In this document: positions 54,239 through 63,034 of the stretch, in pieces | Layout: every line of letters begins with the position of its first letter | Numbering within the stretch: position 1 is the stretch's first letter | Assembly: GCF_001831495.1 (NCBI RefSeq) | Contig: NZ_CP017689.1 | Coordinates: 3,286,001-3,350,000 of the forward strand | Direction: 5' to 3' | Length of the DNA: 64,000 bases | From: Thalassotalea crassostreae | GTDB taxonomy: Bacteria; Pseudomonadota; Gammaproteobacteria; Enterobacterales; Alteromonadaceae | Position numbers and translations under genes: made by a program | The notes under the pieces: model-generated | Databases searched by the model: none | What the model saw: the letters and a program-made list of their open reading frames with translations, nothing else | Told to the model about the DNA's origin: nothing

Positions 54239-57200
54239 ATGAAACAAGTTAACTTTAATAAAAAACAACTTGCTGCCACTATCTCAATACTACTAGGCAC
54301 AAGTATGCTAATGCCGGCTTATGCCGAAGAAGAACAGGCTGCTAATGAGGCGATTGTCACAGAGCAGCAAGAAGATGAAATAGAAGTCATTGAAGTTCAA
54401 GGTATCAAAGGCAGTTTAGTTCGCTCAATGGATGTAAAACGTAGTTCATCTGGTGTTGTTGATGCAATTTCATCAGAAGAAATGGGTAAATTTCCGGATA
54501 CCAACTTAGCTGAATCCTTGCAACGTATTACTGGTGTTTCAGTAAGCCGTGCCAACGGTGAAGGTAGCCAAGTAACGGTTCGTGGTTTTGGTCCTTCATT
54601 CAACTTAGTAACTCTAAACGGTCGACAAATGGCAGGAACGGGATTTACTCGTTCATTTAATTTTGAAAACCTGTCATCTGAAGGTGTAAGTACATTAGAA
54701 GTATACAAAACTGCACGTTCAGATGTTCCAACAGGTGGTCTTGGTGCAACAATAAATGTTGTAACGTCTAAGCCATTTCAAAATCCAGGTCAAAAGTTTT
54801 CGTTTATGGCCAAAGGAATACACGACACTTCAGTTGAAGCTGGAGATGATTTAACGCCTGAAATTTCAGGTATTTACAGTAATACCTTTGATGACGATAG
54901 ATATGGTATATCGGCCAATTTCTCTTATCAGCGTAGGGATTTTCAGAGACAAGCAGCGAATGTTCGCTCTTGGATAGTTAACCCTTCATTGTCAGTAGAC
55001 GATGAAAATATCACTGACAACAGACCTGTGGATGCTAATGGTGAAGTAGTTAAACAGTATGTCGGTATGAGAACGGATCCAGAAACAGGTGAACAATCTG
55101 TAGGGCCAATGGCTGCAACTTTCTTCCCGCAAGAAATCAGCTTTTCTAGAGATGACGTAGAGCGTGAACGTATCAATGCGCAAGTAACTTTTCAATTTGC
55201 AGCAACGGATGATCTGATTTTTACCGTTGACCATACCATCACTAAAGCAGAAACAGGCAATAACTCTCTTTCATGGGGGATATGGAATGGCTCCTTTGGT
55301 GGTAACGCAAATTCATATGAGGTAGATGAAAACGGTACTGCGATTTATTACAATTCATCAGGCGATGATGGTTCATTTACTTCCTTTAGAGAAACCAGTG
55401 AAGTTGACTCAGCTGCAACCGGTATCAATATCGAATGGTACGTGACTGATGATTTGAGCTTTACCCTTGATGCACATAATTCTAAAACTGAAACCGACAA
55501 TGGTGCAGATTCTGGCCTTGGGGCAAACGCAAGAGTTATCTTAGGCTCTGCCGATCTTGCAAGCAAAGAATACTTTTTCCGAGGAGGCGACATTCCAGGC
55601 TTTAATATCAACTGGAATAACGGTTCTCAAGAAATACACCCAAGTCAAATCGGTTCAAACTTCAGTATATTTACAAGAACACCAGGTGAGTCTGAAGTTT
55701 CCCAAATTCAGTTAGACGGTAAGTGGTTAGTTGAAACTGACATCGGGTTAAACACCGTGAAGTTTGGCGCAGCTTACACGGAACAATCTCTTAGTGGCTG
55801 GGGTGGTTCAAACAACGCAAATGCACCAGGTTTCAATAATGGTACTTTTGCTGAGATCTTTCCAGACGGTATGTTTACAAGAGTCGACCTAGGCGGCTTC
55901 CTTGATCAGTTTTCTTTCGGTTCAGGTGGCGTAGCTCCAGGTTACGCGTATACGTACGATATCGAAGAAGCAATCGCTAGACAAGAAGCTGTATTAACTG
56001 AAGAAGTGCTTGGTAGTGATGCATATGAAATTGGAACCTTCGATGGTTTTCCAACGAATAAAATAGAAGAAGATACAACCAGTTTCTATGTATCAACAGA
56101 TTGGGACTTTGAAATTAGCGATTATTACATCGAAGTAAATGTTGGTGTGCGCTATGAAGAAACCGAAATAGTGAGCCCTGCAAAGAGTCAAGTAGCTGAG
56201 CTCGTTTATTGGGCAGGTGGTTCAGAATGGATAACACAGTTTGCTAGTGGTGGTGAACTTGTTGAAGTTGACTATGAAGGTAGCTACGACGTACTTCTTC
56301 CAATGCTAGACATAAAACTTGATATTACCGACGATTTAGTTGCTAGAGCATCTTGGGGACAATCAATCACCAGACCTACACTTGGTGATATGCTTGGAAA
56401 CCTAAGCTTAACACCATCACCGAAAATTGGTTCAAGAAGTGGTAGCCGAGGCAACCCAAATTTGAAGCCATTTAAATCGACTAACATAGACCTTACATTA
56501 GAATATTACTATGACGATGCAAGTTATGCAGCTGCAGGTTTATTTTGGAAAGATGTAGATGATTGGATTGACAATACAGAAGTCACTACTACGTATGATC
56601 ATTTACATGATGTCTACCAAGGTCAACGCTGGAACAATGCTGTAAGCACTATAGAAGGACGAGGTGAGCAAGCGACTGACACTGCTATATACAATGAGAT
56701 CGTGAGCAACGGCGTAGGTATTGGTGAGAACAATCGAGTTCTACCAGACCCTGCCAGTGACCCATTGATTGACTGGACAATTAGTTCTCCAGAAAATGTT
56801 GGCTCACGTAAAGTTAATGGTATCGAGTTAGCAATTCAACACATGTTTGGTGACTCTGGTTTTGGTACTGGATTCAATGCAACGTTTGTTGATGGCGATG
56901 TTGAATACGATAATTATAGCTTGTTATCACAAGCAGTACTGGCCGGGCTAAGTGATTCAGCTAACTTGCAGGGATTCTATGAAAAAGATGGATTGTCAGT
57001 TAAGATCACTGGTGCATGGCGCGATGAGTACCTAATTGGCCAAGGTCTTCCAGATGCAGCAGGTTCTCCTCCGCAATACGCAGAAGAATTTCTTCAATGG
57101 GACCTAAGCATTAACTACGATGTGACGAAAAATATGACCGTATTCTTTGAAGGTGTAAACTTAACTGAAGAAACCGAGCGTTCATACAGTCGTTTCGAGA

Positions 57201-57271
57201 GTCAATTCTTAAGTGCAGCTCAATACGGTGCAAGATATGCAGTCGGATTTAGATACACTTTAGGTGACTAA
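54239..57271 (+). CDS. TonB-dependent receptor, probable laminari-oligosaccharide uptake
   Basis: 1010 residues with a signal peptide (1-29, ending MPAYA). The plug has EVIEVQGIKGSLVRSMDVKR and FPDTNLAESLQRITGVSVSRANGEGSQVTVRGFGPSFNLVTLNGR, typical of the TonB-Xanth-Caul receptor group used by Alteromonadales for glycans. A 22-strand barrel follows, ending YAVGFRYTLGD. It is next to GH16 on the same strand and divergent from the glucan phosphorylase operon, so beta-1,3-glucan fragments are the likely cargo. A terminator follows at 57286. Confidence 0.9.
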   Translation: MKQVNFNKKQLAATISILLGTSMLMPAYAEEEQAANEAIVTEQQEDEIEVIEVQGIKGSLVRSMDVKRSSSGVVDAISSEEMGKFPDTNLAESLQRITGVSVSRANGEGSQVTVRGFGPSFNLVTLNGRQMAGTGFTRSFNFENLSSEGVSTLEVYKTARSDVPTGGLGATINVVTSKPFQNPGQKFSFMAKGIHDTSVEAGDDLTPEISGIYSNTFDDDRYGISANFSYQRRDFQRQAANVRSWIVNPSLSVDDENITDNRPVDANGEVVKQYVGMRTDPETGEQSVGPMAATFFPQEISFSRDDVERERINAQVTFQFAATDDLIFTVDHTITKAETGNNSLSWGIWNGSFGGNANSYEVDENGTAIYYNSSGDDGSFTSFRETSEVDSAATGINIEWYVTDDLSFTLDAHNSKTETDNGADSGLGANARVILGSADLASKEYFFRGGDIPGFNINWNNGSQEIHPSQIGSNFSIFTRTPGESEVSQIQLDGKWLVETDIGLNTVKFGAAYTEQSLSGWGGSNNANAPGFNNGTFAEIFPDGMFTRVDLGGFLDQFSFGSGGVAPGYAYTYDIEEAIARQEAVLTEEVLGSDAYEIGTFDGFPTNKIEEDTTSFYVSTDWDFEISDYYIEVNVGVRYEETEIVSPAKSQVAELVYWAGGSEWITQFASGGELVEVDYEGSYDVLLPMLDIKLDITDDLVARASWGQSITRPTLGDMLGNLSLTPSPKIGSRSGSRGNPNLKPFKSTNIDLTLEYYYDDASYAAAGLFWKDVDDWIDNTEVTTTYDHLHDVYQGQRWNNAVSTIEGRGEQATDTAIYNEIVSNGVGIGENNRVLPDPASDPLIDWTISSPENVGSRKVNGIELAIQHMFGDSGFGTGFNATFVDGDVEYDNYSLLSQAVLAGLSDSANLQGFYEKDGLSVKITGAWRDEYLIGQGLPDAAGSPPQYAEEFLQWDLSINYDVTKNMTVFFEGVNLTEETERSYSRFESQFLSAAQYGARYAVGFRYTLGD

Positions 57272-57285
57272 TAATGTTGTGAACT

Positions 57286-57313
57286 AAAGCCGCTCTCCTG
57301 AGCGGCTTTTTTA
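57286..57313 (+). terminator. Terminator after the TonB-dependent receptor gene
   Basis: Stem AAGCCGCT/AGCGGCTT with a T6 tail, about 20 bp past the stop. Confidence 0.85.
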
Positions 57314-57410
57314 TGCCTATCTATACAAAGTCATGTTAAATAGCGTAAATTATTAAAGTAACCCTAAGCTCATATAAATAGTTACGGAAATAAATTAAAA
57401 AGGAGTATTT

Positions 57411-57494
57411 ATGACTTGGTCAGCAATTGGTGGCATTGTCGTGGTAATGATTATTATTTTTATCGCAGCAAAATCATCTAAAAAGAAGAAGTAG
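57411..57494 (+). CDS. 27-residue single-span membrane protein
   Basis: Starts MTWSAIGGIVVVMIIIF and ends AAKSSKKKK, one hydrophobic span (about 4-20) followed by a lysine-rich tail, so N-out/C-in is expected. AGGAG stands six bases before the ATG. It lies between a terminator and the oxidoreductase gene on the other strand. The design and ribosome site suggest a real small protein. Function unknown. Confidence 0.55.
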   Translation: MTWSAIGGIVVVMIIIFIAAKSSKKKK

Positions 57495-57627
57495 TGATTA
57501 GCTCGAATAAGCGAAGATTCAGACGCACAATATTAGTAAAAGACCATCGTATTTATTTCTATTGTTGTTTAAGGTATCGGGTAGGAAATAACACAAATCC
57601 TGCCGATACCTTTCATTCTGATGAATT

Positions 57628-58605
57628 TTAAGCTGTTAGTACAAGCTTTCCTACCACTTTACCTGATGAAAATCTATCGTGAGCCTTAGCCACATCCCAG
57701 ATCGAATAATTGCTCTCATCAATAATTGGGGTGATCTTTCCAGCATCAACTAACGCTGCAATTTCAGTGAGAATACGACCATGTGATTGTTGATTAATCC
57801 CATGAACAAGTGGGATCAACATTAATACACTATGAAACGACAAGCTTTTAAGCGCAACTTGTAACGGATCCTCAATCGGTAAAATAGTGGATACATGACC
57901 GTTAAACCTAGCAGCTTCAAATGATTGTTGAATATTTTCACCTGCGACAGTATCAAATATTTTATCGAAGCCCACACCATTTGTGTAAGTTTGCACATAA
58001 TCTTCAACTTTTACACTGGTGTAATCAACCAAATTATCTGCACCTACCGTTTTAGCAAGTTCTGCGTTAGCCGGTGAATGTGTTGAAGTAACATTAGCTC
58101 CTAATACCTTAGCAAGCTGCACTGCAATATGGCCAACTCCGCCTGTTGTTCCATGAATCAAAACGTTATCACCTGCAGAGACATTCATTTTATTTACAAG
58201 TGCTTCATATGAAGTTATTGCAACTAATGGGAGTGCCGCGGCTTGTTTCATAGAAAGTGTTTTAGGCTTTTTAGCCATAAGACGAGCATCAACTAACATA
58301 TACTCCGCTAAAGCGCCGTCTACACCATTTATACCACCAGCCATTCCATACACTTCATCACCAATAGCAAAGTCGCTCACATCTTCGCCAACTTCTACAA
58401 CGATACCGGCAACGTCACCATGTAGTATTTCTGGTAAGTTAGCAGACCAAGGAAGTTCAACAGATCTCAACATGACGTCAATCGGGTTTACACTCGTCGC
58501 TTTGACTTCTACTACCATATGGCCACGTTTGAGAGCAGGTTTAGCTTTGTCTGCCATCTGGAATACATCAGTTGTACCGATCTCTTTAATTATCATTGCC
58601 TTCAT
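57628..58605 (-). CDS. Zinc-independent MDR oxidoreductase (quinone reductase-like)
   Basis: 325-residue medium-chain dehydrogenase/reductase. The GroES-like N-terminus (VEVKATSVNPIDVMLRS, LHGDVAGIVVEVGEDV, FAIGDEVYGMAGG) is followed by a Rossmann domain with HGTTGGVGHIAVQLAKVLGA. No catalytic-zinc Cys/His set is visible, as in the quinone oxidoreductase/NADPH-dependent group. It probably reduces quinones or enals in the cytoplasm. Divergent from a LysR regulator about 140 bp away, its likely controller. Confidence 0.88.
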   Translation of the reverse strand: MKAMIIKEIGTTDVFQMADKAKPALKRGHMVVEVKATSVNPIDVMLRSVELPWSANLPEILHGDVAGIVVEVGEDVSDFAIGDEVYGMAGGINGVDGALAEYMLVDARLMAKKPKTLSMKQAAALPLVAITSYEALVNKMNVSAGDNVLIHGTTGGVGHIAVQLAKVLGANVTSTHSPANAELAKTVGADNLVDYTSVKVEDYVQTYTNGVGFDKIFDTVAGENIQQSFEAARFNGHVSTILPIEDPLQVALKSLSFHSVLMLIPLVHGINQQSHGRILTEIAALVDAGKITPIIDESNYSIWDVAKAHDRFSSGKVVGKLVLTA

Positions 58606-58745
58606 AATATTTACTCTGTTGGTTTAAAGTGAGGGCATTTTACCGATTGCTGATAAGGCAAACAATAATCACAAAAGCAAATCACCTTTGCCTTTTAAGC
58701 AATGCAGAGTTAAAGTTATTACTAACTAACTTGAAAGGTAAAGTC

Positions 58746-59645
58746 ATGAGCTCATTAAATCGATTGTTGTATTTTAACTGCGTAGTTGAAACAGGCAGCA
58801 TCTCAGCAGCTAGTCGAATCTATGATGTCCAGCCATCTTCAATTTCGCGACAGCTAGCCGCACTTGAGCAAGAGCTTGGAGTAAAACTATTAAACAAGAC
58901 CACCAGAAATTCCGGTTTAACAGAAGCTGGAAAAAAATACTATGAATACTCACAACGAATAGTTACCGAATTCGATGATGCTAAAAGAGCAGTAAATGAC
59001 CTGCAAGAAAAGCCACAAGGCAAGCTCAAATTAAGTATGACGGTTGGTTTTGGTGAAAGTGTTGTGCTGCCTTTAATTAACGACTTCATGCTCTTGTATC
59101 CAAGCATCAATGTACAGCTGGAATTGACAGAAAGAGTGGTTGACCTAGTGGAAGAAAATATCGATATAGCCATTCGCAGTGGCCGCTTACCTGACTCAAG
59201 CCTTATTTCCCGACGTTTAGCATCAAACAACTTTATATTATGTGCAAGTACTTCCTACTTAGCGAATCACGGTACTCCTAAAGACCCTGATGATTTAGTT
59301 AACTTTCAATGTATTCGATATGGTTATTCTCGATGGAAGGATTGGTATTTAATGACCGATGAAAGATCAAAGCTTGTTATTGGTAATGCTCTTACTGTGA
59401 ACTCAGTCAACGGTCAAAAGCAATTAGTTCTTAATGATGCCGGGTTAGCTTTAATGCCCTTTTGGGCGGTAAAAAAAGAATTAGAAAATGGGCAGCTAAC
59501 CCAAGTACTAAAAGAAGATGTATTTAGTCCCTATGAAGAGCTGAGTTCTACCTATGCCATTTATTTAAGTCGAGATATGATCCCACCTAAAACAAAGGTT
59601 TTTTTAAATTTCTTAGTTGAAAGTATTGCTAAACTGGGTATTTGA
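58746..59645 (+). CDS. LysR-family transcriptional regulator
   Basis: 299 residues from the ATG at 58746 (GAAAGG upstream). An upstream in-frame Met at 58629 would add 39 residues of unlikely sequence. The winged HTH at 5-64 includes GSISAASRIYDVQPSSISRQLAALEQELGVKLLNKTTR. The effector domain includes EENIDIAIRSGRLPDSSLISRRL, the pattern of the DsdC/YafC-like subgroup that often controls a neighbouring oxidoreductase. Divergent from the MDR gene. Confidence 0.92.
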   Translation: MSSLNRLLYFNCVVETGSISAASRIYDVQPSSISRQLAALEQELGVKLLNKTTRNSGLTEAGKKYYEYSQRIVTEFDDAKRAVNDLQEKPQGKLKLSMTVGFGESVVLPLINDFMLLYPSINVQLELTERVVDLVEENIDIAIRSGRLPDSSLISRRLASNNFILCASTSYLANHGTPKDPDDLVNFQCIRYGYSRWKDWYLMTDERSKLVIGNALTVNSVNGQKQLVLNDAGLALMPFWAVKKELENGQLTQVLKEDVFSPYEELSSTYAIYLSRDMIPPKTKVFLNFLVESIAKLGI

Positions 59646-59865
59646 CGCTGCTCTTATCGACTTTTCCTTCTGGTACAAAACAATCGTAGAAGCATCTCAA
59701 TAATTTAGTCACAACTTGCTTCAGAAGGTCCCCGATATCGCTTATGCTCCTCGAGGATGACGTTGTATTTTTTCTTATTATGTGTGTACTTCTTCGGGGG
59801 TTTTACTAGGTTATATTTATTCCGCTAATGCACTTTTAAGCTGGTCACTGCGTTGCTGAAACAGA

Positions 59866-59934
59866 TCCTGAAACTAGTTCAGGAAGTCGAATCAAGTGTG
59901 TTCAGGAAGTCGAATCAAGTGTGTTCAAGAAGTC
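59866..59934. repeat. Dispersed palindrome plus 23-bp tandem repeat
   Basis: The palindrome at 59866-59884 has the same arms and AGTCGA tail as those at 1866 and 11179. Its right arm begins two full and one partial copies of a 23-bp tandem repeat, suggesting slippage after insertion. Confidence 0.6.
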
Positions 59935-59972
59935 TATTTTTTCTCGCATTAGATTTATGAGTAGCGAAGAAC

Positions 59973-60020
59973 TAAAAAAGCCACCGATAGTATTCAATTT
60001 AATGAATAGTATCGGTGGCA
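59973..60020 (-). terminator. Terminator of the di-haem lipoprotein gene
   Basis: A perfect 17-bp stem (gccaccgatac.. with its complement) around a six-base loop, followed by T6 on the minus strand, 20 bp past the stop. Confidence 0.85.
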
Positions 60021-60040
60021 GACGGGAATATCAGTTAAAC

Positions 60041-62683
60041 TTACAGCGAATTTAAAAAGCTCAATAAATCTTCTTTATCACTGGCACTAAGTTGTTGGTA
60101 TTTAACTTTCGATGCCTCTGATTCACCACCATGCCATAGTATCGCTTCGTCAATGGTACGAGCTCGACCATCATGTAAATAGCTGTGAACTGGCGAACAA
60201 ACTTCATTACCTTGACCGCCAATCGGATTAATTACACCGCCTGTAACACAAGCCGATAAGCCGATACCCCATAACGGTGTTGTGCGCCACTCTGCACCGG
60301 TTGCAAGGCCTTCACCTAAATTATCAGCTAAGCCTTCACCCATGTCGTGCAATAGCATATCGCTGTATGGATGGATTGTTTGGCCAACCAATTCGGTTAG
60401 AGGATGATGTTCGCTTGTTGTCAGCGTATCTGTATGACAGTCAACACATCCGATATTGTTAAATAGCACTTTACCATTTTGTACGCCAGCATCGTCTAAA
60501 TTACGCTGCGCTCTTACGCCTAATAAAGAGATATACTTAACTAAATTTTCTAGATGTTCATCACTTAGCTCAGTAGTGTTACTTCCACATTCATTATTTT
60601 GTTTTTGGGTTGCACCACAATCAGGGGTTGGTAATACGCTAGTCATTACCCCCATATCAGTATTAAGCGCCGCTGCGACTTGATGTTTAATACTGCCAGT
60701 ACCCGCTTTCCAACCGAATCGGCCGAGGCGAGTTTGTTTGGTCACAGGATCGATAACTTTCTGTGCTTTACCTGAAATACCAAATGGAGCAAATTCATCG
60801 TTTTCATCAGCTAACGCTAAAATACTTTCTTCAGACACGGCTTCTAATAAACCCAAACCAACAAGTTGTGGTGCTATGCGCGCAGAGAATTTCGCTGGCG
60901 CACCTTTTGAAAATTGATAATTTGGTGAGCGTAAGCCATTTTCTTCAGTCCAAGATGCAATTGACACCTCACCTTCACCTATCACATCTCCGGAGCTTCT
61001 AGGCTGTAATACATTACCGCGTGACGATTCACTATCGCCGTAACTATCCGCGATCTTAAATACCCACTTATCTAGGTTCTCATTCACTTCAGCAGGAGCC
61101 GCGCGGCCATTACGTTCGTGACAGCTAGTACAGCTTTCGTTAATAAAATGAGGTCCAGCTTTGCCAGATAATTCATTAAATTTGCCATTGGCAGGATCTT
61201 CATCGTGTTGACCGTCCACAAATGAAGTATGTAGAACTCTTCTACCTAAGACGAAAGGCTGACCATTAACACTAGAAAGGTTAGTCGCCATTTGCATAAA
61301 GTGATCGTTCGGTTCGTTGGTATATTGATATGGCAATGTGGTATCGCCACCTAACCAACCGCTTTTGTCAATAGGGTGAGAATTTTCACGCTCTGAAGAT
61401 TTTATGGCAAAGTCACCAACGGTTTTCCATGGCACCATACCACCTTTACCTACCTGATAAAGATATGTAGTTCCATAGTAGTTCGCACGCCCTTCTGGTA
61501 CGCCATCGAGAAATTGGCTGATTTCCACTTCCATATATTGACCAATTGCCAACGCTGAACTGCTGCCATTTAACGCTCTATAATCATTGATAACAAGTGA
61601 GTACTTATATTGATCGCCTTGGCTACTGGTTTTTTGTAGGTCATTATCAAAGGTTCCCTTACCTTCAACAACAACTTGTGGCTCGTAATTACCGTGATAT
61701 TCTGCCACTGTATTCATGCCAGAATACCAAGCTCTAAATTCTAGTGCTTGCAGCTTCCATTCAGATACCCACTCTACTTTAATCGAAGAACCACCTTTAG
61801 CAACATAATCGGTAAACTTAAATCTCGCCGTGCGATGGGTCCAATAATGTGACAGATAATGGTCGTATTGTTGAAATTGGTCTTCTTTGGCATGACGGTC
61901 ACGACCACGATCGGCAAACTTGGTAATTACCGCGTCATCGGTTTCATATAAAATAGCCGGTTCTTGTTCAGTTAAAGCGTTGTATAAGGGTACGATATCG
62001 CCTAAATTTGGATCCGGCTCAGGAACCACATCATCATCTTTATCTTTATCTGGGTCCACATTAGTGTATTGAAAAAGCTGAATATCCCAGCCATTTATAT
62101 CGCTACCATTAACATCGCCGGCAGCTAAATCGTTCACATAGTAATATAAAGGTCGGCCTCGATATGCCGCTTGTAAGGTACCATCACTTCGAACAATTGT
62201 TGTTAGGTCATCAATACCACTAGCGATTCCATCAGTAACTAATACTGGTGGCCAGGCACTAGCACATGAATCAATACAATTGCTGCCATCTGTATTTAAG
62301 TCATCATCAAAAACATACAAAGTAAATCCAGGTTTATCAGCGTTCTCACCACCAACAAGAACACCATAGTTTACTGCTACTTCTAACAAGTCTTGGTGAA
62401 TATCACAGCCATCGTCACCAACATTAGCCTGCGCTTCAGAATTTGGGCAACTATCTTCAGAATCAACTACACCGTCATTGTCGGCATCGCTGTTATCTGA
62501 ATTGTTATTATTTGAGTTCTGTTGTTCAGAACCTGCATTTTGGTCAACCTGAGTGTCAACTGTATCAACTTCGTCGCTGCTACCGCCGCCACATGAAAAA
62601 ATTAGCGTCGTCAAAAATAAAACGAGAATCTTCTCAACTCTTTTTCTTATGTGTTTGATGCCATAGGTGGTCAATTTGTTCAT
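60041..62683 (-). CDS. Multidomain di-haem oxidoreductase lipoprotein (DUF1111-like)
   Basis: 880 residues. Lipobox LIFSC (Cys31) is followed by a Ser/Asn/Asp-rich linker and a calcium-binding thrombospondin type 3-like DNDGVVDSEDSCPNSE. A secreted COG4315-type repeat (about 110-205; GFTLYVFDDDLN, CASAWPPV, GRPLYYYVND) comes next. A middle beta domain (about 270-460) precedes the C-terminal di-haem oxidoreductase part with CTSCH (about 517) and CVDCH (about 747), two c-type haem sites. DUF1111 proteins are often called thiol oxidoreductases or used in electron transfer; the true role here is unknown. Confidence 0.82.
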   Translation of the reverse strand: MNKLTTYGIKHIRKRVEKILVLFLTTLIFSCGGGSSDEVDTVDTQVDQNAGSEQQNSNNNNSDNSDADNDGVVDSEDSCPNSEAQANVGDDGCDIHQDLLEVAVNYGVLVGGENADKPGFTLYVFDDDLNTDGSNCIDSCASAWPPVLVTDGIASGIDDLTTIVRSDGTLQAAYRGRPLYYYVNDLAAGDVNGSDINGWDIQLFQYTNVDPDKDKDDDVVPEPDPNLGDIVPLYNALTEQEPAILYETDDAVITKFADRGRDRHAKEDQFQQYDHYLSHYWTHRTARFKFTDYVAKGGSSIKVEWVSEWKLQALEFRAWYSGMNTVAEYHGNYEPQVVVEGKGTFDNDLQKTSSQGDQYKYSLVINDYRALNGSSSALAIGQYMEVEISQFLDGVPEGRANYYGTTYLYQVGKGGMVPWKTVGDFAIKSSERENSHPIDKSGWLGGDTTLPYQYTNEPNDHFMQMATNLSSVNGQPFVLGRRVLHTSFVDGQHDEDPANGKFNELSGKAGPHFINESCTSCHERNGRAAPAEVNENLDKWVFKIADSYGDSESSRGNVLQPRSSGDVIGEGEVSIASWTEENGLRSPNYQFSKGAPAKFSARIAPQLVGLGLLEAVSEESILALADENDEFAPFGISGKAQKVIDPVTKQTRLGRFGWKAGTGSIKHQVAAALNTDMGVMTSVLPTPDCGATQKQNNECGSNTTELSDEHLENLVKYISLLGVRAQRNLDDAGVQNGKVLFNNIGCVDCHTDTLTTSEHHPLTELVGQTIHPYSDMLLHDMGEGLADNLGEGLATGAEWRTTPLWGIGLSACVTGGVINPIGGQGNEVCSPVHSYLHDGRARTIDEAILWHGGESEASKVKYQQLSASDKEDLLSFLNSL

Positions 62684-63034
62684 AGATAAACTCTTATCAT
62701 TTTATCATTTCTTTATATGCTTATAGTTTTAATGTTTTTACTTTTATATTTATACATAACACAACAGCAACTCTGGTTTCTCAAGGCTAAATAGATAGGA
62801 TGGATTACTATCGCGATAAACTGGACAAGTAAACGATAATTATTGGCAAAAATGGTTATTTTTTTTACGGTTACAAGAATAAAAAACAACCGATATTCCA
62901 CTTCATCGCTCCCCTCATCCCACTTCACCGCTTTATAGTTGATGATAGATTTTCGATGTTCCATGGTGATATTGGATATTTTTTAATCTTAATCAATTTA
63001 CCTAAAAAATATATAAATCTAAATGGGGAAAGAA
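62684..63034. other. AT-rich intergenic region between divergent lipoprotein genes
   Basis: No acceptable gene. A leftward 83-codon frame here has no ribosome site or domain. The promoters of the di-haem gene (left) and of the WDCC lipoprotein (right) must lie here. Confidence 0.45.

Larger units (their letters stand above)
59646..60040. other. Gene-free region with dispersed and tandem repeats
   Basis: No gene seen. It contains the palindrome TCCTGAA-ACTAG-TTCAGGA (59866-59884) shared with both rRNA spacers. Overlapping it is a 23-bp direct repeat (gttcaggaagtcgaatcaag..) starting at 59877, 59900 and, degenerate, 59923. The terminator of the di-haem gene is at the right end. Confidence 0.6.

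Noticed and set aside
62713..62964. 83-codon leftward frame upstream of the di-haem gene
   Set aside because: No ribosome site or recognisable sequence, and it lies in the divergent promoter region.
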